NCBI RefSeq assembly: GCF_001824475.1
Contig: NZ_MHXN01000003.1
Location: 230,798-294,797 of the forward strand
Reading direction: 5' to 3'
DNA length: 64,000 nt
DNA from: Phenylobacterium sp. RIFCSPHIGHO2_01_FULL_69_31
GTDB taxonomy: Bacteria; Pseudomonadota; Alphaproteobacteria; Caulobacterales; Caulobacteraceae
A program made the position numbers and the translations under genes. Under the pieces are notes generated by a model. The model ran no database searches and was not told where the DNA came from. It saw only the letters and a list, made by a program, of their open reading frames with translations. Shown here one piece after another: positions 35,383 through 44,389 of this stretch (its first letter is position 1; each line of letters starts with the position of its first letter).

Positions 35383-36933
35383 ATGGATCCGGCCGAGCGG
35401 GGCGATCTCTTCGACCTCGTCCAGGAGAGCATCGTCGTCTGCGACGCGGCGGGCCGGATCACCGCTTGGAACGCCGGCTCGACCGAACTCTATGGGTGGG
35501 ACGCCGGCCAGGCGCTGGGCCGCCCCCTCGCCGATCTGCTCGGAGCCGGGGGCGACGACCCGGCGCTGCTGGCGGACGGCCGCTGGGAGGGCGAGCTTGC
35601 CCGCCGCGCCGCCGACGGACGCGAGCTGATCGTGGAGGTGCGCCGCATCGTCCGGCGCGGAGCGGATGGCGAACCGGCCGAGATCATCGAGACCGCCCGC
35701 GGCATCACCGAGCGGCGGGCGGCGGAACGGGCTCTGCGCGAGAGCGAGTATCGCTACCGCAACCTGTTCCAGGCCATGGCCGCCTCGTTCTGGGAACTGG
35801 ACTTCCGCCCGGTGGGCCAGATGCTGCGGGAGATCCGCAAGGCGGGCGTCTCGGACTACGCGGCGCATTTCGCCGCGCATCCTGAGTTCGTGCGGGAGAT
35901 GATGCGGGTCACCCGCGTGCTGGCCGTGAACGAGCAGTCGGTGAAGCTGTTCGGCGTGGACGACGCCACCGCCCTCTTGACGACGATCGACCGCTTCTGG
36001 CCCGAGGCCAGCACGGGCGTCTACGCAGACTCCGTGGTGGCGGCCGTCTCCGGCCGGCCCAGCTTCTCCCGCGAGACCCGGCTGCGCACCCTGGACGGCC
36101 GCGAGTTCGACGCCCACTTCACCGCCTGCTTCCCGCCCGAGACCGTGGCCGACGGCAAGCTGCTGATCGGCATCATCGACATCGGCGAGCGGGTCCGCGC
36201 CCAGCGCCAGCTCCAGGATCTCCAGGCCCAGTTCGCCCACGCTGCGCGCGTCTCGATGCTGGGCGAACTGACCGCCTCCATCGCGCATGAGGTGAACCAG
36301 CCGCTGGCCGCCATTGCGACCAACGCGTCGGCCGGCATGCGCTGGCTCTCCCGCCCCGAGCCCGACCTGGACGAGCTGCGCGGGATCAACACCCGGGTCG
36401 TGGCCGACGCCCAGCGCGCGGCCGCGATCATCGCCCGGGTGCGGGACATGGCCGTACGCCGCGCGCCCGAGCCGCGGCCGCTGTCGATCAACGCCGTGGT
36501 CGAGGAGGCGCTGCTGTTCCTGCACCACGAAAGCCAGGGCAAGGGCGTCAGCATCGAGCTTGCCCTCGATCCCGACCTGCCTTCCGTCATGGCCGATCGG
36601 ACGCAGCTGCAGCAGGTGGTGGTGAACCTGATCGCCAATGCGATCCAGGCCATGGCCGCCGACGACGGGCCGCGGGAGATCCGCCTCCGCACGGGCCTCG
36701 ACGCCGAGGGCAAGGTGTCGGTCAAGATCGAGGATACCGGGCCGGGGGTCCGGCCGGACGACCTGCCGCGGCTGTTCGACAGCTTCTTCACCACCAAGGC
36801 CGACGGGATGGGCATGGGCCTGCCCATCTGCCGGTCGATCATCGAGACCCACGGCGGCGCGATCCGGGCCGAGAACAACGCGGATGGCCGCGGCGCCTGC
36901 TTCGCGTTCAACCTGCCCGCCGCCGAGGTCTGA
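35383..36933 (+). CDS. PAS-domain sensor histidine kinase
   Basis: A 516-residue cytoplasmic kinase with no membrane segment. It has a first PAS domain at about 1-110 (FDLVQESIVVCDAAGRITAW), a second PAS-like domain at about 120-275, HisKA with phosphoacceptor H302 in SIAHEVNQPLAA, and an HATPase domain with VVVNLIANAIQAM, EDTGPGV and GMGMGLPICRSI. The family (FixL-type, HATPase of the NQP group) pairs with FixJ regulators. I prefer ATG 35383 with AGGGG upstream; a GTG at 35329 is in frame. Confidence 0.94.
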   Translation: MDPAERGDLFDLVQESIVVCDAAGRITAWNAGSTELYGWDAGQALGRPLADLLGAGGDDPALLADGRWEGELARRAADGRELIVEVRRIVRRGADGEPAEIIETARGITERRAAERALRESEYRYRNLFQAMAASFWELDFRPVGQMLREIRKAGVSDYAAHFAAHPEFVREMMRVTRVLAVNEQSVKLFGVDDATALLTTIDRFWPEASTGVYADSVVAAVSGRPSFSRETRLRTLDGREFDAHFTACFPPETVADGKLLIGIIDIGERVRAQRQLQDLQAQFAHAARVSMLGELTASIAHEVNQPLAAIATNASAGMRWLSRPEPDLDELRGINTRVVADAQRAAAIIARVRDMAVRRAPEPRPLSINAVVEEALLFLHHESQGKGVSIELALDPDLPSVMADRTQLQQVVVNLIANAIQAMAADDGPREIRLRTGLDAEGKVSVKIEDTGPGVRPDDLPRLFDSFFTTKADGMGMGLPICRSIIETHGGAIRAENNADGRGACFAFNLPAAEV

Positions 36934-36952
36934 CCGCACGCTTAGGCAGCGT

Positions 36953-36966
36953 CATACCAATGTATG
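36953..36966. promoter_or_regulatory. CATA-N6-TATG box 3, upstream of the alpha/beta hydrolase
   Basis: CATACCAATGTATG is 20 bases after the kinase stop and 87 bases upstream of the hydrolase start. It makes the hydrolase a likely output gene of the two-component system. Confidence 0.6.
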
Positions 36967-37053
36967 CGACGGCGCACCGCAGGTTGAATTGAGACCGTCA
37001 CGCTTGGGGCGCAATCTGCCGCTCACTGTCCTCCCACAGGAAAGGAGCCCCCC

Positions 37054-37923
37054 ATGCCCACCATCACCACGAAAGACGGCGTCGAAATCTTCTACAAGGA
37101 CTGGGGCTCGGGTCAGCCGATCGTGTTCAGCCATGGCTGGCCGCTCACGGCGGACGACTGGGACGCCCAGATGATGTTCTTCGCCAGCAACGGCTATCGC
37201 GTCATCGCCCACGACCGCCGCGGCCACGGCCGGTCGACCCAGACCTGGGACGGCAACGAGATGGACACCTACGCCGACGACCTGCGGGCGCTGGTGCTCG
37301 CGCTGGACCTGAAGGACGCGATCCACGTCGGCCACTCCACCGGCGGCGGCGAGGTCGCCCGCTATCTGGGCCGCCACGGGACCGACCGCGCGGCCAAGGC
37401 CGTCCTGATCGGCGCCGTGCCGCCGGTGATGGTCAAAAAGGACAGCAACCCCGAGGGCCTGCCCATCGAGGTGTTCGACGGCTTCCGCAGCGCCCTGCTC
37501 GCCGACCGCGCCCAGATGTACATCGACATCCCGACCGGCCCGTTCTTTGGCTTCAACCGCCCGGGCGCGAAGGTCAGCCAGGGCATGATCGACAAGTGGT
37601 GGCTCCAGGGCATGATGGGCGGTGTGAAGGCGCACTACGACTGCATCAAGGCCTTCTCGGAGACCGATTTCACCGAGGACCTCAAGAAGATCGATATTCC
37701 GGTCTTCCTGATGCACGGCGACGACGACCAGATCGTTCCTTACGAGGACGCGGCGCTGAAGGGGATCAAGCTGCTCCAGAAGGGCACGCTGAAGATCTAT
37801 CCCGGCCTGCCCCACGCCATGGCGACCACCCACGCCGACCTGATCAACAACGATCTGCTCGCGTGGCTGAAGGGCGAACTGAAGGACGCGACCCAGTCTG
37901 CGGCGGCTCTCGAGCCCGCCTGA
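37054..37923 (+). CDS. Alpha/beta hydrolase, non-heme chloroperoxidase/arylesterase type
   Basis: A 289-residue cytoplasmic hydrolase. [16 protein letters not shown] forms the oxyanion region, HDRRGHGRS is conserved, the nucleophile is in [13 protein letters not shown], and the acid and histidine are in [10 protein letters not shown] and [10 protein letters not shown]. This pattern is that of the cofactor-free haloperoxidase/esterase group. GGAAAGGAG precedes the ATG. The CATA-N6-TATG box upstream links it to the neighbouring FixJ-like regulator. Confidence 0.92.
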   Translation: MPTITTKDGVEIFYKDWGSGQPIVFSHGWPLTADDWDAQMMFFASNGYRVIAHDRRGHGRSTQTWDGNEMDTYADDLRALVLALDLKDAIHVGHSTGGGEVARYLGRHGTDRAAKAVLIGAVPPVMVKKDSNPEGLPIEVFDGFRSALLADRAQMYIDIPTGPFFGFNRPGAKVSQGMIDKWWLQGMMGGVKAHYDCIKAFSETDFTEDLKKIDIPVFLMHGDDDQIVPYEDAALKGIKLLQKGTLKIYPGLPHAMATTHADLINNDLLAWLKGELKDATQSAAALEPA

Positions 37924-37950
37924 TACCTCCCCCGAAGGCAGACTGGTTCC

Positions 37951-37980
37951 GGCGCCGCCGTTTCCCCCAACGGCGGCGCC
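37951..37980 (+). terminator. Hairpin after the alpha/beta hydrolase
   Basis: A perfect 12-base inverted repeat, GGCGCCGCCGTT and AACGGCGGCGCC, around a six-base loop, 27 bases after the stop codon. There is no clear T-run, but the stem strength suits transcription termination. Confidence 0.65.
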
Positions 37981-38003
37981 ATATCGCGTGTTAGGACCTC
38001 TTC

Positions 38004-38579
38004 ATGACCGATCCCATCCGCATCCTGGGCGTGGCGGGCAGCCTGCGCCGCGGCTCGCTCAACCGGGCGCTCCTCGCCGCCGCCGCCGAAGTGGCCCCGG
38101 ACGGCGTGTCCATCGAGATCTTCGATCTCGCGGACGTGCCGCTCTACAACGGCGACGTCGAGGCGGCGGGCGATCCGGCCGGCGTCGCGGCGTTCAAGGC
38201 GGCGATCCGAGCGGCCGACGGCGTGCTGTTCGTGACGCCCGAGTACAACCACGGTGTCCCCGGCGTCATGAAGAACGCCGTGGACTGGGCCTCGCGCCCG
38301 CCTTCGAACGCAGCGCTGAGCGGCAAGCCGGTGGGGATCATCGGGGCCTCGCCCGGCCAGACCGGGACCGCCCGGGGCCAGAGCCAGCTTCGCCAGGCCT
38401 TCGAATTCACCAACTCCTACTGCCTGCCCCAGCCCGAGATCCTGGTGTTCCGCGCCCACGAGAAGTTCGACGCCGACGGCCGGCTGACCGACGAGGCCAC
38501 GCGCAAGTACCTGGCCCGCTACGTGGCCGCCCTGGCCGCCTGGGTGGGCCGTTTCCAACAAGCGCGCCCAGGGGGCTGA
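38004..38579 (+). CDS. NADPH-dependent FMN reductase family protein
   Basis: A 191-residue flavodoxin-like reductase. The phosphate loop is GVAGSLRRGSLNRALL, the flavin-stacking loop TPEYNHGVPGVMKNAVDW, and GIIGASPGQTGTARGQ follows. Members reduce FMN, quinones or chromate. It follows a strong hairpin, so it is probably a separate transcription unit. It is a candidate supplier of reduced flavin, but there is no operon link to rutA. Confidence 0.9.
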   Translation: MTDPIRILGVAGSLRRGSLNRALLAAAAEVAPDGVSIEIFDLADVPLYNGDVEAAGDPAGVAAFKAAIRAADGVLFVTPEYNHGVPGVMKNAVDWASRPPSNAALSGKPVGIIGASPGQTGTARGQSQLRQAFEFTNSYCLPQPEILVFRAHEKFDADGRLTDEATRKYLARYVAALAAWVGRFQQARPGG

Positions 38580-38671
38580 CGGCGGCGCGAAACCCCGCGA
38601 TTGTGGCGCGTCCGACATGTCGCCGCCGCTTTGCGGGATGAGAGCGGACGGATCGAACGTCGGGAACATTC

Positions 38672-39367
38672 ATGCGGATCAAGACCTGGATGGGCGCCGT
38701 CGGCGCGGCGTTGTTGACCGCGGCCTGCGCCGGCGGACCGCGCGAGGGCCCGCCGCCCGGCTTCGGCGACGACGAGCCCGGCGAGGGTCCCCGGCCGCCC
38801 CGCGCCCAGCTCTTCATCAGCCCGGCGGGCCAGCCCTTCCGCGCGCCGGGCGGCCAGCCCTATCCGGTCGCGGACTGGTTCGCCAAGGCCGACGCCGACC
38901 GTGACGGACGCCTGACCCGCGATGAATTCCGCGCCGACGCCGACGCCTGGTTCACGACGCTGGACGCCAACGCCGACGGCCAGATCAGCATGCCCGAGGT
39001 CTCCCGCTGGGAGGAGGAACTGATCCCCGAGATGAGCCGCGTGGGTGTCGGCATGGCGGGGGCCGATCCGCGCGGCCGCAGACGGGGCGGCGGCGTCAAC
39101 ACCCGGCTACAGGGCGCGGCCGCCTACAGCCTGATCAACGAGCCGCACCCGATCCGCGGCGCCGATTCGGACTTTTCCTTCGGCGTCAGCCGCGCCGAAT
39201 GGCGGGCGGCCAGCGACCGGCGCTTCGCGCTGCTGGACGTGGACGCGGACGGCGCGATCCTGGCGGCCGACCTGCGTCCGACGCCCGTGCAGGCGATGCG
39301 GGCTGGCGACGGGGAAGGCCGCATGGAGCGCCGGCCGGCCATCGGCGTACTCAAGCGCCAGCGGTAG
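38672..39367 (+). CDS. EF-hand calcium-binding lipoprotein
   Basis: A 231-residue protein. The N-terminus ends in a lipobox (LLTAAC), so it is likely a lipoprotein, followed by a Gly/Pro-rich linker. EF-hand loops are DADRDGRLTRDEF, DANADGQISMPEV and, more degenerate, DVDADGAILAADL. Calcium-binding or structural roles in the periplasm are likely. Its stop is one base from the convergent GH43 stop. Confidence 0.85.
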   Translation: MRIKTWMGAVGAALLTAACAGGPREGPPPGFGDDEPGEGPRPPRAQLFISPAGQPFRAPGGQPYPVADWFAKADADRDGRLTRDEFRADADAWFTTLDANADGQISMPEVSRWEEELIPEMSRVGVGMAGADPRGRRRGGGVNTRLQGAAAYSLINEPHPIRGADSDFSFGVSRAEWRAASDRRFALLDVDADGAILAADLRPTPVQAMRAGDGEGRMERRPAIGVLKRQR

Positions 39368-39368
39368 G

Positions 39369-40988
39369 TCACGGCGCGTACGGCCGCTCGCGATAGTCGA
39401 ACCAATCCAAGTCGGCGGGGTGCGCGCTGCCCGAGGTGTCCTGGCACGCGACGCCCACGAAGGCGCCGGTGAAGTTGGCGGTACCGGGGGCCGCGGCCTC
39501 GTCCGAGAGGATGGAGGCGTCGAACACCTGCGGCAGGCGGGTCCACCCCTCCTCCCCCGCCAGGCGGAAGGCGAAGCGCAGGCGCTCGTAGTCCACGTCC
39601 ACGCGGAGCTCCACGACCCCGGGCCCGATAGAGATAGGCGCGGTGAAGGCGTCGGCCTGGGGGCTGTCCGGCAGGACCGACATCACCTGCACGCAGCGGC
39701 CCAGCGCCGCGTCGTGGGTGACCATCAGGTAGTGGAACTTCGAGGCGTTGTAGTAGCAGACCAGGCCCGCCGCCTGCTGGAAGTGGCAGGGCTCGAAGTC
39801 CATCCGCGTCGCCGCCGTGTAGCAGAAGGCCTGCTGGCGCCTGGCCACCAGGGCTTGGCGGAACAGGCTGCCCAGGCTCTCGCGGCCGATTAGGCGCAGC
39901 CAGCCGGGACGCGCCGAGAGGCTGAAGATCTCGGCCGGATAGGGCGTGCGCAGCCACTGGAAGTCGATGGGCAGGACCGGTTCATCGAAGTCGCTGCGCT
40001 CGGGCGCCGCCGGCCAGGGGTGCGGCGGCAGGTCGGGCGCCTCGACCTCCAGCTCCGGCGTCCCGCGGCCGTCCAGGGTGCGCAGCCAGCCGTCCTGGCC
40101 CCAGACCATCCGCTGGATCGCGGTCTCCCGCCCCAGGACGCAGCGGCCGCGGTTCGGGAGGGGACGCCCGCAGAGGTAGACGGCATAGGTCTCGCCAGCC
40201 GGCGTCTCCACCAGGTCGGCGTGGCCCGCGCGCTGCAGCGGCGCGTCCGGGCGGTCGCGGCTGGTGAGGATCTGGCGGTCGGGATGCAGGTCGTAAGGGC
40301 CCCAGAGGTCGCGGGAGCGCGCCAGCGTCGCGGCGTGGCCGAAGCCGGTGCCGCCCTCGGCCGTGAGCAAGTAATACCAGCCGTCGCGGCGGTAGAGGTG
40401 GGGCGCCTCGGTGAGGCCAAGCTCCGTGCCCTCGAAGATCACCCGCCGCTCGCCGACCAGCCGGCGCTCGGCCGGCGAATATTCCTGGCAGACGATGCCG
40501 GCGAACCGGTTGCGGCCCGGCCGGTGGTCCCAGAGCATGTTGACCAGGTACTTGCGGCCATCCTCGTCGTGGAACAGCGAGGGATCGAAGCCGCTGGCGT
40601 TCAGATACACCGGATCGGACCACGGGCCGTCGATTGTCGGCGAGGTCACCAGGTAGTTGTGGAAGTCGCGCAGCGAGGCGCCGGACGCGCCGCCCACCGT
40701 GGTCCGGCCGTAGCGCTTCACGTCCGTGTAGATCAGGTGGAACAGCCCGTCGGCGTGGGTCAGGCACGGGGCCCAGACGCCGCCGGAATCCGGATCGCCG
40801 CGCATGTCCAGCTGGCTGGGCCGGTTCAGCGGCCGGGCGACGAGACGCCAGTTCACCAGGTCGCGGCTGTGGTGGATCTGGACGCCGGGGAACCACTCGA
40901 AGGTCGAGGTGGCGATGTAGTAGTCCCCGCCCACGCGGACGATGGACGGGTCGGGATTGAAGCCCGGCAGGATCGGGTTGCGGATCAT
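39369..40988 (-). CDS. GH43 beta-xylosidase
   Basis: A 539-residue GH43 enzyme with the C-terminal GH43 beta-sandwich (XynB type). The catalytic Asp is in NPILPGFNPDPSIVRVGGDY, the pKa-modulating Asp in ASGFDPSLFHDEDG, and the acid Glu in ELGLTEAPHLYRR. No signal peptide is seen, so it acts inside the cell on imported xylo-oligosaccharides, releasing xylose for XylB. It is coupled by ATGA to the MFS gene upstream and is third in the operon governed by the operator at 43783. Confidence 0.93.
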   Translation of the reverse strand: MIRNPILPGFNPDPSIVRVGGDYYIATSTFEWFPGVQIHHSRDLVNWRLVARPLNRPSQLDMRGDPDSGGVWAPCLTHADGLFHLIYTDVKRYGRTTVGGASGASLRDFHNYLVTSPTIDGPWSDPVYLNASGFDPSLFHDEDGRKYLVNMLWDHRPGRNRFAGIVCQEYSPAERRLVGERRVIFEGTELGLTEAPHLYRRDGWYYLLTAEGGTGFGHAATLARSRDLWGPYDLHPDRQILTSRDRPDAPLQRAGHADLVETPAGETYAVYLCGRPLPNRGRCVLGRETAIQRMVWGQDGWLRTLDGRGTPELEVEAPDLPPHPWPAAPERSDFDEPVLPIDFQWLRTPYPAEIFSLSARPGWLRLIGRESLGSLFRQALVARRQQAFCYTAATRMDFEPCHFQQAAGLVCYYNASKFHYLMVTHDAALGRCVQVMSVLPDSPQADAFTAPISIGPGVVELRVDVDYERLRFAFRLAGEEGWTRLPQVFDASILSDEAAAPGTANFTGAFVGVACQDTSGSAHPADLDWFDYRERPYAP

Positions 40989-42229
40989 GCCCGGCGGTCC
41001 CTCACCAGCGTCCACAGGACCACGGCGCCGGCCAGGTCCAGCAGGCCCAGCGCCACGAAGAACGGGTCGTAGCCGACGGTGGCGACGAGGCCGCCGATGG
41101 CCAGGGAGAACAGCAGCACGCCGAGGTTCCCGCACGTGCCGGCCAGGCCGGCGACGGTGGCCACCTCGCTGCGCTTGAAAAGGTCGGAGGCCATGGTGAT
41201 CACCGTCACCGACAGGGTCTGGTGCGCGAAGCCGCCCAGGCACAGCAGCGCGATGGCCGCATAGGGGCTTTCGACCCGGCCGACGAACATCATGCCGGTC
41301 ATCATCAGCGCCCCCAGGGTGAAGGCGCCGCGCCGGGCATTGATCAGGCTGAAGCCGCGCCGCTGGAGGAACAGCACCACGGCCGGGCCGAACAGGCAGC
41401 CCAGATCAGCGGCCAGGAACGGCAGCCAGGCGAAGAGCGCGATCTGCTTCAGGTCGAAGCCGCGGGTCTGGACCAGGTAGAGCGGAATCCAGAACGCCAG
41501 CGTGCCCCAGGTGGGGTCGGCCAGCAGGCGGGGGATGGCGATGCCCCAGAAGTCGCGGCGGCGCAGCAGGGCGGGGATCGACGGCCGGGCGCCGTCGGCG
41601 GCCAGGTCCCTCTCCTGCCCGGCCTCGATCAGCTCGCGCTCGGCAGCCGACAGGCCCGGGTGCGTCTCCGGCGTCCGGAACCAGCGCAGCCACGCCAGCG
41701 CCCAGACGAGGCCGATGGCGCCGGTTATCACGAAGGCCGCACGCCAGTCGTAGGCCAGGATCGCCCAGGCCACGAGCGGCGGGGCCAGCATCGAGCCCAG
41801 CGAGGCGCCGATGTTGTAGAACCCACCGGCAAAGCCGCGCTCGCGCGCCGGGAACCAGGTGGCGACCACCTTCATCCCGGCCGGATTGGCCGAGCCCTCG
41901 GCGAAGCCCAGCAGGCCGCGCAGGACGGCGAAGACCGGCCAGGTGCTGGCGAAGCCGTGCGCCATGGAGATCACCGACCAGGCTCCGGCGAACAGCGCCA
42001 GGCCATAGCGGAGACCCACGCTGTCGAGCACGTAGCCCACTACCGGCTGCAGGATGATCCCGGCCTGGAAGGCGGCGGTGATCCAGCCGTACTGCTGCTC
42101 GGTGATGTGCAGCTCGGCCAGCATGGTGGGCGCCGCCACGCCCATGACTGCGCGGGTCAGGTAGTTCAGCATCGCGCCCAGCATCACCAGGCCGATGATC
42201 CACCAGCGGAGCGCGCGGAGGGTCTTCAT
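40985..42229 (-). CDS. MFS transporter, hexuronate/ACS-type
   Basis: A 414-residue permease with about 12 membrane segments. IIGLVMLGAMLNYLTRAVMG and FAEGSANPAGMKVVATWFPA, GFYNIGASLGSMLAPPL are typical of the ExuT/anion-cation symporter group, which carries hexuronates and related sugar acids. Between a sugar porter and a beta-xylosidase, it may import glucuronate, aldobiouronate or xylo-oligosaccharides (inference). It is 22 bases downstream of the xylE-like gene. Confidence 0.9.
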   Translation of the reverse strand: MKTLRALRWWIIGLVMLGAMLNYLTRAVMGVAAPTMLAELHITEQQYGWITAAFQAGIILQPVVGYVLDSVGLRYGLALFAGAWSVISMAHGFASTWPVFAVLRGLLGFAEGSANPAGMKVVATWFPARERGFAGGFYNIGASLGSMLAPPLVAWAILAYDWRAAFVITGAIGLVWALAWLRWFRTPETHPGLSAAERELIEAGQERDLAADGARPSIPALLRRRDFWGIAIPRLLADPTWGTLAFWIPLYLVQTRGFDLKQIALFAWLPFLAADLGCLFGPAVVLFLQRRGFSLINARRGAFTLGALMMTGMMFVGRVESPYAAIALLCLGGFAHQTLSVTVITMASDLFKRSEVATVAGLAGTCGNLGVLLFSLAIGGLVATVGYDPFFVALGLLDLAGAVVLWTLVRDRRA

Positions 42230-42251
42230 CGGAAGAACGCCGGGCGGCCGG

Positions 42252-43688
42252 TCAGCCCGTCATGTCCTCCAGCTCCTTGCCCCGGGTCTCGGTGACCATG
42301 GCGCGGACGAAGAACAGCGAGACGAGGGCGCTGAGCGCATAGAAGCTGTAGGTGGCGGCCAGGCCCAGCGAGGCCGCCAGGGCCGGGAAGCTGACCGAGA
42401 TCGCGAAGTTGGCGGTCCACTGGGCGAAGCCGGCCACGGCCAGGCCCGAGCCGCGGATCTGGTTGGGGAACATCTCGCCCAGCATCACCCACATCACCGG
42501 GCCCCAGCTGAGGTTGAAGAAGATCACATAGAGGTTCGCCGAGATCAGGGCGGCCAGGCCCGGGCCGTCGGCCAGGTGCAGGGCGCCGTCGACCATCGCG
42601 GCGGTGGAGAACGCCCAGGCCATGACCGCCAGCGTCGCGGCCATGCCAGCCGAGCCGATGAGCAGCAACGGCTTGCGGCCGATACGGTCGATCAGCATCA
42701 CCGTGGCGAGGCAGGCGAGGATCGAGAGCGAGCCCGACAGGATGTTGATCTTCAGCGCGTCGTCCTCGCTGAAGCCCACCGACTGCCAGAGGACCGCGCC
42801 GTAGTAGAAGACGATGTTGATGCCCACCAGTTGCTGGAACACGGCCAGGCCGATGCCGGTCCAGACGATCGGCCGGATCCGGCCCGTGGTCTTGTCGACC
42901 AGGTCGCGCAGGGTCGGGCGGTGGTGGTCGGCGGCCAGGCTGTCGCGGATCTCGGCCACCTTGCGCCCGCCCTCCGCGGCGCCGAACAGTCGGGTGAGCA
43001 CCGCCAGGGCCGCGCTGTCCCTGCCCTTGGCCACGAGGTAGCGCGGGCTTTCGGGGATCAGCATCAGGGTGGCGAAGAAGATCCCCGCCGGGATCACCTG
43101 CATCCAGAACATCCAGCGCCAGGCGGGGTAGCCCAGCCAGAACTCGGCGGTGGAGCCGCCGGCGGTCGCCGCCAGGGCGTAGTTCGCCACGAACGCGCCG
43201 GTGAGGCCCGTGATGATCATGATCTGCTGGACGCTGGAGAGCCGGCCGCGGATCGAGGCGGGCGTCACCTCCGAGATGTAGACCGGTGACAGGACGCTGG
43301 CCGCGCCAACGCCGATGCCGCCGATGAAGCGGGCGATGACGAAGACCAGCGAGCTGTCCGCCGCGCCCGTTCCCAGGGCGCTGACGATGAACAGGGCCGC
43401 GGCGATCATCATCACCGTGCGCCGACCGATCAGGTCCGCCAGCCGGCCGGCCAGGAAGGCGCCGACCGCGCAGCCCAGCAGGATGGCGCCCACGTTGAAC
43501 CCGGTGCCCAGCTTCGAGAGGGCGAAGGTCTTCTCCAGCCCCTCCTGGGTGCCGTTGATGACGCCGCTGTCGTAGCCGAACATGAAGCCGCCGATGGTGG
43601 CGACGGCCACGATGGCGGCGATGAAGGCCATGTTCACCCGGGCGCTTTCCGGGGTTCCGGCGACAGCCGGATTGCTCGTGGCGGACAC
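42252..43688 (-). CDS. xylE: Sugar:proton symporter of the MFS sugar-porter family (XylE-like)
   Basis: A 478-residue transporter starting at GTG 43688 with GGAAGGG upstream. Sugar-porter signatures are GFMFGYDSGVINGTQ, GRLADLIGRRTVMM, PVYISEVTPASIRGRL, IPESPRYLVAKGR, FQQLVGINIVFYYG and PNQIRGSG. It probably imports D-xylose. It heads the operon xylE-like/MFS/GH43, whose promoter carries the palindromic XylR-type operator. The gene symbol follows family and context; glucose specificity cannot be excluded. Confidence 0.88.
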   Translation of the reverse strand: MSATSNPAVAGTPESARVNMAFIAAIVAVATIGGFMFGYDSGVINGTQEGLEKTFALSKLGTGFNVGAILLGCAVGAFLAGRLADLIGRRTVMMIAAALFIVSALGTGAADSSLVFVIARFIGGIGVGAASVLSPVYISEVTPASIRGRLSSVQQIMIITGLTGAFVANYALAATAGGSTAEFWLGYPAWRWMFWMQVIPAGIFFATLMLIPESPRYLVAKGRDSAALAVLTRLFGAAEGGRKVAEIRDSLAADHHRPTLRDLVDKTTGRIRPIVWTGIGLAVFQQLVGINIVFYYGAVLWQSVGFSEDDALKINILSGSLSILACLATVMLIDRIGRKPLLLIGSAGMAATLAVMAWAFSTAAMVDGALHLADGPGLAALISANLYVIFFNLSWGPVMWVMLGEMFPNQIRGSGLAVAGFAQWTANFAISVSFPALAASLGLAATYSFYALSALVSLFFVRAMVTETRGKELEDMTG

Positions 43689-43782
43689 TGGATCACCCTT
43701 CCCTGGCAGGCCGTGCGGCCTTGCGTTTTCCTCGACCCGCCGGCCGGCTCTCAAGGGCCGCCTCGGCGAACCGACACCCTTA

Positions 43783-43798
43783 ATGATAGCGCTATCAT
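43783..43798. promoter_or_regulatory. XylR-type operator upstream of the xylE operon
   Basis: ATGATAGCGCTATCAT is a perfect 16-base palindrome, 95 bases upstream of the xylE-like start. On the minus strand a TTGACC -35-like hexamer (43799-43804) directly abuts it, so a bound repressor would block the promoter. The TAGCGCTA core is that of LacI-family XylR sites and recurs at 50401. Confidence 0.75.
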
Positions 43799-43810
43799 GG
43801 TCAAGTCCAA

Positions 43811-43821
43811 TGGTATGACCT
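43811..43821. promoter_or_regulatory. Possible GntR-type half-conserved site upstream of the xylE operon
   Basis: TGGTATGACCT fits the TGGT-N3-ACCA architecture of FadR-type GntR sites, but the centre and last base differ from the GGTCAGACC found elsewhere. It lies just upstream of the -35-like hexamer. Confidence 0.35.
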
Positions 43822-44104
43822 CGGCCCCGCGCCTCGCTCGCGCTCCAGCCTCACGCGCAGTTGCGGCGTCGCGCACCTTGCGTCGGAGCGCCAAAAACCC
43901 CATTATGCCAAGGTCAAACATCGCTTTGGCTCGCCTGCAGTCCCTGCTGATCTTGCGACCTTGCAAGGACTCCCGCGTCCGACCTCTTCGAGGATCCGAT
44001 CCCGCCGCCCACTGCGTCGCGAGACGGATTTTCCGGGGCCAGAGCTGCCAAGACGACGACGGGCTGGCCAGCGCCGGCCCGTTTTCACATGCCAAGGAGA
44101 CTAC
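43822..44104. other. Intergenic/leader region before the IF-1-like gene
   Basis: About 280 bases separate the xylE promoter from the IF-1-like start. I see an AAGGAG ribosome site at the end and a small CCTTGCAAGG palindrome, but no gene and no clear terminator. It probably contains the promoter and a fairly long leader of the IF-1-like gene. Confidence 0.4.
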
Positions 44105-44380
44105 ATGGCGAAGGAAGAACTGATCGAATTCGAAGGCGAAATCGCCGAGCTGCTGCCCGAGGGCCGGTTCCGCGTGCGCCTGGAAAACGATCACGAGGTG
44201 CTGGCCTATACCGCCGGCAAGATGAAGAAGAACCGGATCCGCTCCATGGTCGGCGACCGGGTGACGGTGGAAATGACCCCGTACGACCTCGACCGCGCCC
44301 GGATCATCTTCCGTCACCGCGACGCGACGCCCCGCGTGGGCGGCGGCGGCCCGCCGAAGCGCCCGTTCCGCAAGCGCTAG
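44105..44380 (+). CDS. infA: Translation initiation factor IF-1-like protein with basic C-terminal tail
   Basis: A 91-residue protein. Residues 1-72 are a full S1/OB-fold IF-1 ([52 protein letters not shown]). The remaining roughly 18 residues ([13 protein letters not shown]) form a Gly/Pro/basic tail that housekeeping IF-1 lacks. It has a strong AAGGAG site. It sits alone between xylE and xylD, so it may be a second IF-1 paralogue acting as an RNA-binding or stress version. Whether it is the only copy cannot be told from the window. Confidence 0.9.
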   Translation: MAKEELIEFEGEIAELLPEGRFRVRLENDHEVLAYTAGKMKKNRIRSMVGDRVTVEMTPYDLDRARIIFRHRDATPRVGGGGPPKRPFRKR

Positions 44381-44389
44381 TCGGCCGAC

